Positions 34,060-45,921 of a stretch of 64,000 nt of DNA are shown here, in pieces (the stretch's first letter is position 1; every line of letters starts with the position of its first letter). The position numbers were made by a program, and so were the translations under genes. Below the pieces are notes generated by a model. It saw only the letters and a list, made by a program, of their open reading frames with translations. It was not told the origin of the DNA and ran no database searches. This DNA is from Endocalyx cinctus (taxonomy: Eukaryota; Ascomycota; Sordariomycetes; Amphisphaeriales; Apiosporaceae), in contig BCKC01000002.1 in the NCBI GenBank assembly GCA_001600455.1, positions 5,359,682 through 5,423,681 of the forward strand, written 5' to 3'.

Positions 34060-35119
34060 TTAAATTTGGGAAATTTGCCGCGCTACATCGTTCGACAACT
34101 TGTTTCCTACGTTATCTGATGGAACGTGGGAGAGTAGGTCGTGAGGAATGATAAACTGATTGTAAGTGGTGCCTGGACCGGTCAGTGGCAGCTCGACCGG
34201 ATGCATGCTGCTTCCAGGCAGCTCGGGCTGGTATGCGGGGATGTTGCTCAGCTCCTGTGGACATTTGACCGCAGCTAGTTCAGGCATATAGCTCTCGTTG
34301 TTACTGCTGTCGTTGAGGTAACCAGCAGCTTGTTGGTACAGGTAGCTGTCGGCCATCGTGCTACCCAATTCCACGGTAGTGGCCCCGTTGGTTTGGGCTT
34401 GACGCAAGGCGGCGATCACACGGTCTACCTGTCTTTTTTGGCTGTGCCAGTGCGTGTCCACACAAGCCATGACAAATAGAGAAAATCGTATTATGCTGTA
34501 TCGGCACACTCATTAGCGCCGCCTGCCAACAACTTGAAAGGATGTTTACTGACGCAAAAAGCGAATAGAAAATGAAAAACGATATCGCTTGTGATATCAA
34601 ATCCTGGGGAGCACGTGGTGGCGGCACGTAAGAAGGTGTCGAAAAGATGACAGATGTACCAATACCAGTGAAAAGCGATGCCGTCAAATTTCCGCCGAAG
34701 AGAAAAATTTCTATCCCAACGTGCCAACCCGGCGTCATCCCAGGGTTTCTCATCCAAATCCTAGTGAAAATAAGCTCAGCGACATCGATCGCAATGCCGA
34801 CAAGTACCTAAAATTGTCGATCATCAGTCAAGGATCTAATTGAATGAAGATCGAAATATAAGACGGCACGAACAACGGGCACGCAAGAATACCAAAATGC
34901 TAGATATGCGGGAGAAAAATAATAATCATAATAATCATAATAATCATCTTTGGTGCGATTAGACTTAACCCTGTCACCCCATAAAATATGCTTAGTCCGA
35001 CAGCTAGTAGACAGGCTAATGGCGAGGATACCGAAGAGAAGACTGAGACTGCGTAGGGATATTTTGGCGACGTTCCATTTCCCTCTATGATATTCTCCTA
35101 GGTTCAGCTTGTTAAACAT
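34060..35119 (-). CDS. MARVEL-like four-TM membrane protein
   Basis: Three exons, 35119-34883, 34807-34554 and 34495-34060, total 927 nt or 308 residues. Intron donors are weak (GTGCCC, GTCAGT), but branch points (TTGACTGATG, GCTAATGAG) and phases fit, and the joins create continuous hydrophobic helices. There are four membrane segments: SLRSLSLLFGILAISLS, AYLAFWYSC joined to VLVGIAIDVAELIF, HVGIEIFLFGGNLTASLFTG, and LISQAISFFIFYSLFA joined to IIRFSLFVMACV. The pattern AxDVAELI...RNPGMTPGWHVGIE resembles fungal MARVEL-like proteins. A 100-residue hydrophilic cytosolic tail follows. The first loop holds a (GATTATTAT)n microsatellite encoding DYY repeats. Function unknown. Confidence 0.68.
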
Positions 35120-38100
35120 TGAAGTCTTAGAAAATGTGAAAAAAAAAAGAAAAGAAAAGAAAAATGGACTCGAGGGGGGAATGAGCTGTTTGGTAAGACC
35201 TAGGTATATACGGACATTCGGAAGCATGAAAATGAGAGTAACGGGAGAAGCGGAGAGATCACTAACCTCAAAGGAGAAGAAAGAGAAGAAGGAGAAGGAA
35301 GGGTGAGCGGGGACCACTTCCACCGATATATTTTGCAATATCGAAAACATTTCAAAGGGGCATCAATAAGCAGGTCAGCAAGGCTGTGTAGAGACGCATA
35401 CTACTATACATACTCCAGGCAGGGTCTTATTTACTCAGTTATGGCTAATACACAGTGGAGGTAGGATGAGCAATTGGATGGTCATTCATTTAAACGAAAC
35501 CAATCTAACCGAATCCGGAATCTATCTTCTTGGCTTGTGTAGTACAACTGCGTAAAGGGGTGGCAGGATTCAGAATATGACATATGTAAACCGACCTTAT
35601 TGAGGCCAAGAGGGTGTGAATAGGCTGGAGCAGCATATAATACACTATGATCATTGCCTGTCGAACATATTAATATGTATATAGATAGACAACCACGCCA
35701 TTGAATCCCCATACTTCTAACTCGTATAGTATGATTCTTTAGTATTACTACCGAGACCCTAGAGCTCAGAATATTTATATGATTCGAAGCTCTTCTAGGT
35801 ATTAGGGACGCCAAGCCTGAAAATGGACCCCTTCTAATCGTTCATTCCTCACAGAGGTAACACAAAATCTACGGCACTCGCAAAAGAAACCCCACCCCCG
35901 TCGGCCCCCATTTCCCCCTTATCGACGAATAATGTGTCTATAATAAACTCTCGCCACCCCATCAGCGCGCCGCGCCGTTTACCGTCTATCTTGCACAGTA
36001 ATATGTACTATTTTATGTCTGACTTTATTTATGTCGATAAGCCTGGGACTCAGGCCTTTCCGTGAGCCAGCACGCCACCCCCTGTTCGTAGACGGCATAC
36101 TGAAACTGTGATACATTATCCTATTTGTTCAAATGCATCGTCGAGTAATATGTATAACGATTGAGAAGAAATTCATGGACATCTTTATATATATATATAT
36201 TTCTAACCTCCAGCGGTGTAGAATTTTAGCTAGAGACCTCCCTCATGCCGAGTAGCTTAGTTTATATACAGCAACGTAGGAAGCAGGTTAATTATAACGA
36301 TGATCAAGAAATACTACTTTCACTCCAGTCTAATTCTCACCCCTTAGATAGTTTAGTTCACCTATTCGGGTTCCTCCTGTCCCTCTCCTTCTGAAACGTG
36401 TTGTTGCTTGACGATCTGAGTCTCCTACCTCGTCCAAATTTTGTTTTTCCTACTATGCCTGAGTTTACGATGGGGGGTCTTCTACTCGCCTCTACGGAAC
36501 CATCTTTAAAAACCCCTGTCCTTTTCTTATCTTATCTTTTTTGTGTAACACAGTCAAAATTGTAAACTCAGGACGTTCTGTGGGCTCCAGGTAAGCTCAT
36601 CTCCTGTCCATAATTTCGAAAAGGGAAAGGCCGTAGAAGATGTAAAACGCATGACGGCAGAAAGCATAATAGGGTCGTACATTTTATTTATTAAACGATC
36701 GCCAGGACACCTGGCCCGAAAAACGAGCCAGAAGTACGTCCGCCCGTTCTTGGCCGTACTCATTTCACTTCAGTCAGAGGTTTACCTGTGCGAGGGCTCG
36801 TAAGGCCTTCAGCGAGGAGTAAAAAAAGGCGCAGTATCTTGCCATCCACACCCGACTATTTAGTTTAAAGATGTTTCTTTTAAAGCCGAAGTACAATAAA
36901 TAGGTCAACAAACCTTTTTTTTTCACATTCTTCTTTCATCAGCTCATCTTCTAACATGATAGTGAAATAACCCAGTTTCGGCGATTACCCTGAGTATGAT
37001 TGAGATTCCCCTGAGCAGCATCTGAGAGGTGCCTGAGTAAAGCGGCCACAGAATAAACAGTTGGCCATTAGGAGTGAGAGCAAACCTTGTGTAAAGCAAC
37101 AGAATATCTTCTGATTTTAACCCAACAAGAACTATAAATTAAACTGATAAAGAGGGTTAAATAGCCCGCCAGGTTGAAATCTTGTCGTTTATACATAGTG
37201 ATGGGCAATTGAATGAAGTGTAAACAAAATGGCGACGAGAAGATAATAGAAGAAGAAACGATATTTGTCGTCATAACTAGATGGTTAACAAAATAATATT
37301 TATGCGCGCGTTAGAGCTTGCCGAGGTGAGTTGGGAGCGTGGCAATCATATGGAGCATACTATGTTACTACTTCATTGAATTAGGGTTTAAGGGCCTATC
37401 TACTTCTATGAATCGAAAGGGAGCCCAGCACCTTATTTATAATGCTTCCTGAGCTGGTAATACGTAATTACAGGATTAATCAATCTCTCAGACCGAATCA
37501 GTAAGCTTGATTCCACCCCTTAATTTTACGCCTCCGATACCAGGTCCCATTCTGTCCCACTTCTTCGTCACAGTACTTTATCCGAGGCTGAAGCCATTCT
37601 ATAGTATAGGCTGTCATGACCTCGAAAAGCACCAGTTGCTGAAATACTGCATAGTTCATCACTTGATAAGATCAATTTAAACGTATTGAAATTTGATATT
37701 TATTAATATTTCTCATCGCCTGGGTCTACTATGTAGTAACTTCAAATGTCTCCAGAGTCAAAGAGTTGAATTTGATGGTTGATACATCGTACCATATGAT
37801 TCGTAATTTTATAATTATTAATAGACTGTATGATTTATCATTGGACCCTATAGGGCTACCTAAAGTTTCTCCTGAGCTGAGAATTACACAGAGATGTCCA
37901 AGATGGAATAAATGTGCAGTTTAACCTTCCGGTGCAATCGGTGACGTTAGAATCAGCTGGCATTTTTATAATCTCTCAGGTGGAAGTAACCCTGGACGAA
38001 CGACATAACAATATGCTACTGCGGCTCTAACGGTAGCTCCAATATGAGAGTCTTTCATCTTTATATAGGTAAAATTTGCATCTTTGGTTTACTATAATCG

Positions 38101-38529
38101 GGAGGGGGGGTAACAAAGTCGTCAAAAGTATGGGAAATTATATCATAGCAAGATTTCTCTGTTGGCATCAAGGCTTTACGCAGTCTCGCTAATGGTATAT
38201 CACTTTACCAACACGTTGTAGTTATCGAGGCTCTCTGTTGGGGACTGATGTTGGCATCCTTGCAGTAATAAGTCCACCCATTCATTGTTCTCAATATGCG
38301 TGTTAGTTACACCATAAACACAAACTTACCTAAACGGGGAAATTAAAATGGTTATCCCTTACTTCAATATTATGTATATCTATTTTTGGAAATACCAAAA
38401 ATTATATGGTGAGCCTTTTTCTCTCTTTATCTTCTCGCGTCTCCCTACAAAGATTGAGCCGAACTTATTGCTAGGTTTTTTTTTTTTCTCAGCAGCTACA
38501 TATACCGGTAAACGCCAGATTCTTAACCA
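35120..38529. other. Long gene-poor region
   Basis: About 3.4 kb without a supportable gene. It contains MITE copy 3 (36458-36602), AT microsatellites (36188-36201) and moderately AT-rich unique sequence. Confidence 0.55.
36458..36602 (+). repeat. MITE-like repeat, copy 3
   Basis: Termini CCTGAGTTTACGA (36458-36470) and TTGTAAACTCAGG (36560-36572), interior CGCCTCTACGGAACCATCTTTAAAA, and the same outer tail (ACGTTCTGTGGGCT...AGCTCATCTCC) as copy 2. Confidence 0.72.
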
Positions 38530-38531
38530 TA

Positions 38532-39159
38532 AGTCGACTACCCCGTCAACGTGCCACCCCTCAACGCGCCATATATACAAATTTGGTGTAAACGTAAAAT
38601 GTAAAAAATATTATATATCTTAACCACCACTAATCGGAAAAATATAATTTTTTCAGAAATATAATCAGAAAAGAAAAACCTTACGCCTATATCTATTTAT
38701 TTTTTCAAAAAATCAGAAATAAAAAAAAATGTGAAAATTTTGTATGGAATAGTAAGCCCCACTTTTATTTTTACCCCTTTTCCCCTTTTTGTAAAAGAAA
38801 TAAATCGTATAGGTAAATATTTTTTTTTTCGTACGTATACTTCTTAACGTAATAAATTATTTTATCGAAAAAAAAAAAAAAAGTTTTTTTTTTTTATAAT
38901 TAATTTACGTTAATAGTTTTCTTAGACGTTTATATATAAATTCTGTTAGTAAAAGTTTAACTACTTATATTTTTTTTTTTTCTTTTTTTAAAAAAATAAA
39001 TATACTTTTATATTAAAAGTTTCTTTCTTAGAATTGATTTATATAAAAATATTATTTAGTTTATTTGTTATGGTTAAGATATAAGGTACGAAAAAAGGAG
39101 GTTTTGTATGGGAAATGGTATGGGCGTTGAGGGGTGGCACGTTGATGGGGTAGTCGACT
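38532..39159. mobile_element. TA-flanked 628-bp inverted-repeat element (Tc1/mariner/pogo type), AT-rich relic
   Basis: The left end AGTCGACTACCCCGTCAAC... (38532 to about 38573) is matched, inverted, at the right end (about 39120-39159) with one mismatch over the first 37 bases. TA duplications flank both sides (38530-38531 and 39160-39161). The interior is very AT-rich with homopolymer runs and no ORF, as after RIP. It is a non-autonomous or decayed copy. Confidence 0.82.
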
Positions 39160-39243
39160 TAAAGCCCCATTTGAAAAATTATTTATAACTCTCGGCCGAA
39201 ACTTTAAGCCTTTAAGACTTGGATACCCTAGTATCCAGCTACT

Positions 39244-40471
39244 ATGTCATCGGCAAATTCCTTTGAAGTCCATGGGAGGGTAAGAAAAATCATGATTTCC
39301 CATCGAAAAGCTTCGTTAACACGCTAAACAGACGGTTCTCATCACGGGCGGTTCTTGTGGAATGGGACTTGCAGCTGCGAAACAATTAGCTTCGAAGGGG
39401 GCCAATGTCGTGATTGTCGCACGCAATGAAGCCAAGCTTCGAGAAGGAGTGTCGCTGATAATGGTACGACACATCTGCACATTAATTGATCAAATTATTA
39501 TGCAATTCTGACTATGCACTAGGATGGAGCTTTAAATCCTGACACCCAGCGCTTTCATCACGTTGCCGCCGACCTCACTTCGGCCTCGGAAGCGGTCCGG
39601 GTTGTGGATGAGGTGCTGTCATGGAACTCAGGACAACCACCAGATATTGTATAAAGCTTATATTTACTTATGTATTATTGTATGTACTCTTATGGGAGAA
39701 ACTAATATTCCGCGTTAGGTATGGTGTTGCGCCGGGAGTTCACACCCAACGCTCTTCATCGATACACCGGTATCCGAGTTCTCCGCGCAGATGAACACCA
39801 ACTACTTCACTAGTCTGTATATGGCGCACGCGACTTTGAAATGCTGGCTCAAAGGCTCGCAGGAAAAACTGGGCAATACTTCCTCGGTCTCCAGCGATGT
39901 TACTTCTACCGCCAATTCGACCGGCTCATCTGCTCCGCGTCATATCATATTCACCGCGTCTTTCCTTGCATTCTACAGCTTCGTTGGCTACACTTCTTAC
40001 AGCCCGACCAAAGCAGCTCTTCGCTCTCTTTGCGATACCCTGTCGTCGGAGATGAACCTGTACGCGGCAGCCCATCCCGAGCAGCCCAGGGTCCGCTTGC
40101 ATACCATCTTTCCCTCCGGTATCTTTGGCGAAGCTTATGAAGCCGAGAATAGGATCAAGTCCGATGTCACCAAGCTTCTCGAAGAGGGTGATGTCCCGCA
40201 AACGCCCGATATCGTCGTTGCGCGAAGTATCCAAGGGCTAGAAAAGGGGGTAGAGTTGATTACGACCGACTTCCAGACGAGCTTAGTCCAGCGCAGTATG
40301 CTGGGAGGTACCGTCAGAGGTGGCTTCCTCAGAGGTCTCTGGGACTTCTTCCTGGCTAGTATGATGGTCATCGTCATGACGCTGGTCCGTGGGGACCACG
40401 ACAAGAAGATTCGGGGGTGGGGTCGTCAACACGGTTCATCGGGGACGAAACACGAAAATAGGCCGGCTTAA
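39244..40471 (+). CDS. 3-ketodihydrosphingosine reductase-like SDR
   Basis: Four exons, 39244-39279, 39332-39463, 39523-39648 and 39719-40471, all in phase 0, total 1,047 nt or 348 residues. The cofactor motif is [27 protein letters not shown] followed by [16 protein letters not shown] is diagnostic of the TSC10/KSR1 family, which reduces 3-ketosphinganine to sphinganine with NADPH in the ER. The catalytic Ser lies in HIIFTAS and the YxxxK dyad in YSPTKAAL. A conserved EEGD block precedes a C-terminal hydrophobic helix ([14 protein letters not shown]), probably the ER anchor. The family usually has an Asn in place of one of the Cys in VWCCAG, so substrate use may differ. It could be a paralogue rather than the essential housekeeping copy. 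Confidence 0.85.
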
Positions 40472-40502
40472 GCCAACATATATTTCAGCCCTATGTTATC
40501 TT

Positions 40503-40542
40503 GTTTTGCTTTTTTTTAAAAAAAAAAAAAAAAAAGCAAAAC
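40503..40542. repeat. A/T hairpin between convergent genes
   Basis: GTTTTGC followed by T8, A18 and GCAAAAC forms a perfect-ended palindrome 31 bases after the stop codon of the reductase gene and upstream of the convergent secreted-protein gene. It may help 3' end formation or be a simple-sequence accident. Confidence 0.4.
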
Positions 40543-40913
40543 ACGCTGTAAACGAGCTTCTCCGCAATCAAACTTTGTCAAAGGTGGTTTTTGTGAGCTG
40601 CGAATAAAATAGCATTACCCTGCGATCAGCCCTAGTATTGGTAATATGCATTTGTAGTGAGTTGTTGGTTCTTATTTAAAGTACCTAGCAGCATAAATTA
40701 TGATTGTATCTTGTAGTTCTCAGGTTTTAAAAGAGTGTAAGATAATATATTCTTCTATAGCATAATAAAATATGGAACGAGTGTGTTAAAAAGATGACTA
40801 AAGTTCAAAACAACCAAATGTCCCAACCAAATATCCCGCTTCGTATGCATTCCTGTCTCGATAATAGAAGTAAAAAATAATCGAGTTTGAGCCGCAAGTT
40901 GACGTAACCGAAT

Positions 40914-41492
40914 CTAACAGAAGGTATCACCCTTCTATATATATATATAATCATATTAGCCCCAGACCTTTACTTGTTCGGAGGATCATAGTGCTAAAAC
41001 TTACCAAGGTGCGACCAATAACCAGGTCATTACTGCTCTCGTATCCAACAATATTTGGCTGGCACTCGAGGTCAAGATATCCATTAGGCGCAAGTACTCC
41101 TCTGATCAGCTTATCGGTGATAATGCTGCCTTTGTTCCCAGACTTAAAGTCACATGCGAACATAATGCTCTTGTCGGTTTGGTACTATTGAGAAACACAA
41201 TTAGCAAGAAAAAAATTGGCTCAAGGATGCTTTTTTCTAGTAGGATTAGGGGGGGGCTTACGGAAAGCGAGCCGTGGAAATTACCCGTTGCGTCAACTTG
41301 GCCATCTGCTCCGTTGGCAACCCAAACGGCGAAAGCTTCTGCGGCAGATGCCGAGTCGTCCGCATCCAAGGAAAGGTTCTTGTGGTCGATACCGCAAGTT
41401 GCGGGGCCGTATATGGGGTCGCCACGAGGGATGGCTTTGGCCGATGCGACAGCACCTAGAGCAAAGATGGCTAGGACGGATTGAAGCTGCAT
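40914..41492 (-). CDS. Small secreted four-Cys protein
   Basis: Three exons, 41492-41262, 41184-41005 and 40934-40914, all in phase 0, total 432 nt or 143 residues. The signal peptide is MQLQSVLAIFALGAVASAKA. The mature part has four Cys (contexts ATCGID, FACDF, LECQP and TFC). The last Cys comes from a 21-nt terminal exon (KGDTFC) found after a GGGCTAAT branch and a (TA)n-AG acceptor; without it the frame runs on for 17 residues and the Cys number is odd. No family recognised. Size, Cys pairing and secretion make it an effector-type candidate, but nothing more specific is supported. Confidence 0.72.
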
Positions 41493-42167
41493 TTTTGAAT
41501 GTTTAAGAAGGGTAGGTAATTAGAGAGTGGTATAAAAAGATCTTTTTACGAAAAAAAATGAAGTGTTTTTTTGTTTTTGTTGTTTTCTTTTCTAAGAATG
41601 AGCGTTGATAGTGCTGGGTGGTGGTCTTGATTCTATAACGAGTTGTTGTTCTGATGAGTTGATAATGAAGATTGAAAAGTTGAGGAAGTATCGGACCTTT
41701 TTATATTTGAAGATTGAAGAGAGAAATCCATCCATCTTAGAATACACGAATCAGTATTTTTTGATAATAATCAACTCAATTCTCAACTTGATCCATTAAC
41801 TACGTCAACTACTCCCATATAGATCGCAAAACACAGCCCCTGGATAATTCCTAGTAATTAGATGAAGGGATAGAGAATTATGTCAAGTAACTAATCGTCG
41901 ATCATGTCATGATGAGACGAATCATCACTCAAAATTGTGATGATTCTCTAGATCGTCCGAAGGATTCTATTTCGGTTTCCCACCTATTCAAAGTCAAAGC
42001 TTATTGTTCTTGTCTACAGTAAAGACATTGGTCTAGTATCTAGATCGTCTAGTATCTAAGATCTAGAAGCTTAGGCTGCTTAGCGATTAGGTTATTAGTT
42101 AGTATATAAGCTAGCAATCGGTAACTCAACGTCCGTAAACTTAGACTCCAATCTGCTCCCCCCCCCC

Positions 42168-42277
42168 NNNNNNNNNNNNNNNNNNNNNNNNNNNNNNNNN
42201 NNNNNNNNNNNNNNNNNNNNNNNNNNNNNNNNNNNNNNNNNNNNNNNNNNNNNNNNNNNNNNNNNNNNNNNNNNNNN
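42168..42277. other. Assembly gap (110 Ns)
   Basis: A run of 110 N flanked by C9 on the left and C10 then T9 on the right. Sequence continuity across this point is not proven. Confidence 0.97.
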
Positions 42278-44236
42278 CCCCCCCCCCTTTTTTTTTGCCG
42301 GAAAAAACGGGAAAAAGAAAACGGTTGGAGTCCGGGTGGATAAATAATAAATATCGTTTAAACCGGGCGTTAGCCCCTTTCATTGCTAAATATTCAAACC
42401 AGACAGCCAGATCATCCGAGACGATGTAAAACTAGTAGAAAATAATAGACCGCAACCTAGTTTCTTTTCCACTAATCCACGGTTCGAATACCTACTTTCT
42501 CCAGTCGATATATTCGGTTAGAAGTATATAAAAATAGAAACTTTAAATAAAAGTGCATATCAACGCCACACTGCCCCCCTTCAGCCACCTCACTCTGGCA
42601 GCCACTTCTCTTGGAGGTTACCGTGTATTATGTTATTAACTAGGGATATCGATCTTGCCACTATTCAAGAGTAAAGAGGGCATCTAATCAGGACTACGAA
42701 GTAGGTGAGTAAGCTCAAGCGGGTGTGCTGTACGGTACTGTGAACCGAGGATCTCCTGTAGGCTGCAAGCTCACCTCTTGTACTACACTACCCCAGCTTA
42801 GCCATAGAATATCTGAGGCTTAATCTTCCCCTTTTTTAACTTAAAAATGACAGCTGAGTTCCAGACTCAGGCCTTTTTGTGGGCTGTAAGCTTACCCCCA
42901 GTTTTTAATTTTGTAAACTTAAAGTAGATTCGAGACTCGGGCCTTTATTGTGTCGCACAAATCTCACCTGCATTAACGTCTTTTACGGGACCCTTGAAAG
43001 AGCTAATAAGCGCTGGTCAACGTATTTGCACCGTTTAAGTGTCGCGGTTTGCCCATAATATTATGTGTCATATTACCTCCAAGATATTTTACATTTAAGT
43101 CTATAGTGGCCGAGGTTGGAGGCTTATAAGTGCCGCATATTTCCAGCTTCTCCAGGAAAGCAACGGAACAATAAGCAAAAGTCTAGACCTACACCTCGTC
43201 ACGTGTACCTGAGTGTTTTAGGTCGCAAGGTTCTATCCTGTTATGCGCGACTAGTGGAATACTAATGAAAGGTTTTCAAACTCCCAATTAACACGACGTT
43301 ATCCCGCCCCCAACGACGGTCATGCACTTCTTTCTAACTTTAACTAGAGCCTCAACTCCTCACGTGGACGAAACATTCACCTCTGATTAAGTTTCAGTCC
43401 TCAAACTTCGAAGCATGCATCCTCCAAGGCATCATCGAAAATCATTTTCTATGCATTAAAACTCTTTACTCTGTCTTTCGGATGCACCGCCGTCTCGTAT
43501 CTAAACAAGTTTACACGTCGGCGATATTGGCTTAGGATAAAGCTTTCGGGGTGAGAAATTTTAAATTTTCAAAGTAAAGGATTCATACGTGGTATGGAAG
43601 TCTGGTATAATTACCTCATCTGGGTCATGTCACTTAATTGGTAAATATTATCATCGAAATATGTGCAGAAACTACTACTTGATCACATAAGAATATCAAT
43701 TTCCCCTATTGCTTGACAGCTCTGCCGCATTCGCACTTTGCCGCACGGAGGGTTTAGGTTGCCAGATGGGTGACTTCACTGTCGTAGCATAATAGCATAA
43801 GAGTAAATGAGTTGCGGGAACCACTTCTACCGCATTAGTAAAGAATTGACGAAGACGAGTCCAAACAGCGTAGACAATTTAGTCGTTACTGAAAATGTCT
43901 TTTATCCGCATCTCGGTTAATAGGGGAAGAAGTAGCTTAACAAAGAGAGGTGCACGTCTGATTGAATCAGTAATTATACGGTGCTCATAGATCAGCCTGG
44001 ATCATATTTGAGGCGCCGTTCGCGCCCCCCGGGTAGTTATATAGTTAAGGGTGACAGGATATTTCAATACATTCTGAGATAAGTCCAATCAGACGTATGT
44101 CTCAGATCGATTGTCTTGATATCGTATGCAGCTACGTAGTGGAGTTCGTTTTAGAAAAGCTTTGCACGAGCAAATTACAAAAGCAGATACGAAGGATTGC
44201 CTTAGTAGATAAGCACCGTAGTAGTATTGTAGAATC
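42278..44236. other. Gene-poor region with degraded repeats
   Basis: No gene seen. At 42740-42960 three words related to AACTCAGGCCTTTNTGTGGGCTGCAAGCTCACCTC occur in succession. The same word occurs at 49360-49415 and as the outer tail of MITE copies 2 and 3, so these are fragments of one dispersed family. Confidence 0.5.
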
Positions 44237-45008
44237 TTACTCATTTACATGACGCTCGGCTCCGTAGATAATAGTATCGATCTCACTCAAGTCACGACCT
44301 AGCCGGAGAGCTAGAAAAATATAGTCTGTACAGTGTTTGATATGCTCTTCTTTGGCATTCCACGGCTCCATTGATATCCCATTGAATCCAGCCCGGGATT
44401 GCTTCCTCCAAGTAAACAGACAATGAGCGACATGCCACCCCAATGTAGTGTAGTAGTCTTTACCTTCACTTGCAAACTCGTCGATATCCAAATAGCTGAT
44501 GGGAGTTTCTTGCAGCGGCTTCCCGGGCACCCGCTCGAAGTACGGCCATGCCCCATCCTGGCCAGGTCCGAACGCGTCGAATTCTTTGACGAGATCATCA
44601 TCAATGCAGTTGTCCGGAAGCCAGTCCACGGCAAGATGGTCGTAACGGCAACCCATCGCCTGGGCTTCTTCGTCTGAATTGCCGCACCAACACTGTGGGG
44701 AAGAATCATCTCTGACGGATAGTTGGGACCACAGCACCCGCGTTACGTCAACGAACCCCCAAGTAGCTAGGAATAAGACTGGGACGAGAAAGAAGAGATA
44801 TTTTCCTAAATTCTTGTATGACCAAGGTATATGCTGTTTCCAGGCGTTTTTTCGTCTGTGCGCATCGCGCGTACGCGGCGGATTACTCTCATTGTCTTCT
44901 TTATCTGCTGGCTCCAAGAGTCTTGTGGATAAATCGTTATCCTATTACATGTCAAAAATAATAAGTCAGACAAGAAAACCTAAACGGTGTATCACTTACT
45001 TGGATCAT
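44237..45008 (-). CDS. UstYa-like (DUF3328-type) membrane protein with two HxxHC motifs
   Basis: A 9-nt first exon (45008-45000, ATG ATC CAA) followed by a GTAAGT intron with a CTGAC branch joins in phase to the main exon (44941-44237); the total is 237 residues. One N-terminal transmembrane helix (LGKYLFFLVPVLFLATWGF) precedes a lumenal domain with CWCGNSDEEAQAMGCRYDHL. Two HxxHC motifs follow, HVAHC and HIKHC, about 40 residues apart. That double motif is the hallmark of UstYa-family oxidases, which cyclise or hydroxylate ribosomal peptides and other metabolites in fungi. The rest diverges from classical UstYa, so a sister family is possible. The next gene, 0.9 kb away and divergent, is a secreted Kex2-type precursor. 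Confidence 0.7.
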
Positions 45009-45921
45009 GGTATTCGAGTTTTAGAAATGTGTGGATTGATGTAGTGCAGTGTGATATTATGCTTTATTTATTCAACTGTATAATTGATGGTCGTAGGCTA
45101 ACTAACGATAGGTGACTGCACGAGCAAAGATAATTATAAGATGAAATAAAGTAATATAAATATCCATTAGGGAGTAAATGGGTAATTTTCAGGTTTTTCT
45201 TATGTAACCATCGAGGAGCGAAGATCTTCGGAGAATGCTGCGCGTGTCATCCTTCGTGGTGAGATTCTCTATTTTCGTGACCACCATGCCAGGCAGTCAC
45301 AAACAAGGGGCATCCTGTTGTATATTAATAATAATAATAATTAATCATCGCATATTTATTTACATAATAGTTTCTGTGATCGATCCTGTAAGCGTGTAAG
45401 CCGAGATAAATCCTGCTTTATAATGCCGGCAGGATCAGGAAAGGAGTGGTAAGTTAGGCATATAAATGATCAACGAGCTGAAGCTAAATATCAATATCTC
45501 ACACCATTATATCATTTAATTATCAAAAAAAAAAAAAAAAAAAAAAAAATCCTTCAATTACATCATGAGGGCATGAAGTAGACCGTCAAATCCTTTGTGA
45601 TTGTCGGTAACTGTGAAAGCCAAGGAGACAAATGACGCTTGAATATTAGTTTTTTGCCTCGAGTGTCGAAAAGTATCTTGGCGCTATCCCTTAGGGGGTG
45701 GTGAACTTGATAATACATGAATAAGCGATCGACAGGACGTATAACTACGACATCATAAAGAAGATGAAAAAATAGAAGCAAGTATTGCATTTAAACAGAC
45801 GAGACGCCCTCATGAACTTCACCTTATCAGAAAACTTAATTATTTCTAACAAGCCTAGATATCGTCTCATTCATATATTACCAAACCTATTAAAATTATC
45901 AACCTTTTCTAAACATTCAAT
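45009..45921. other. Divergent promoter region
   Basis: Holds (AAT)n near 45328-45342 and an A-run of about 25 near 45525. No coding sequence. Confidence 0.55.

Noticed and set aside
40503..40542. Bacterial-type intrinsic terminator
   Set aside because: The genome is clearly eukaryotic; the A/T hairpin is listed only as a repeat.
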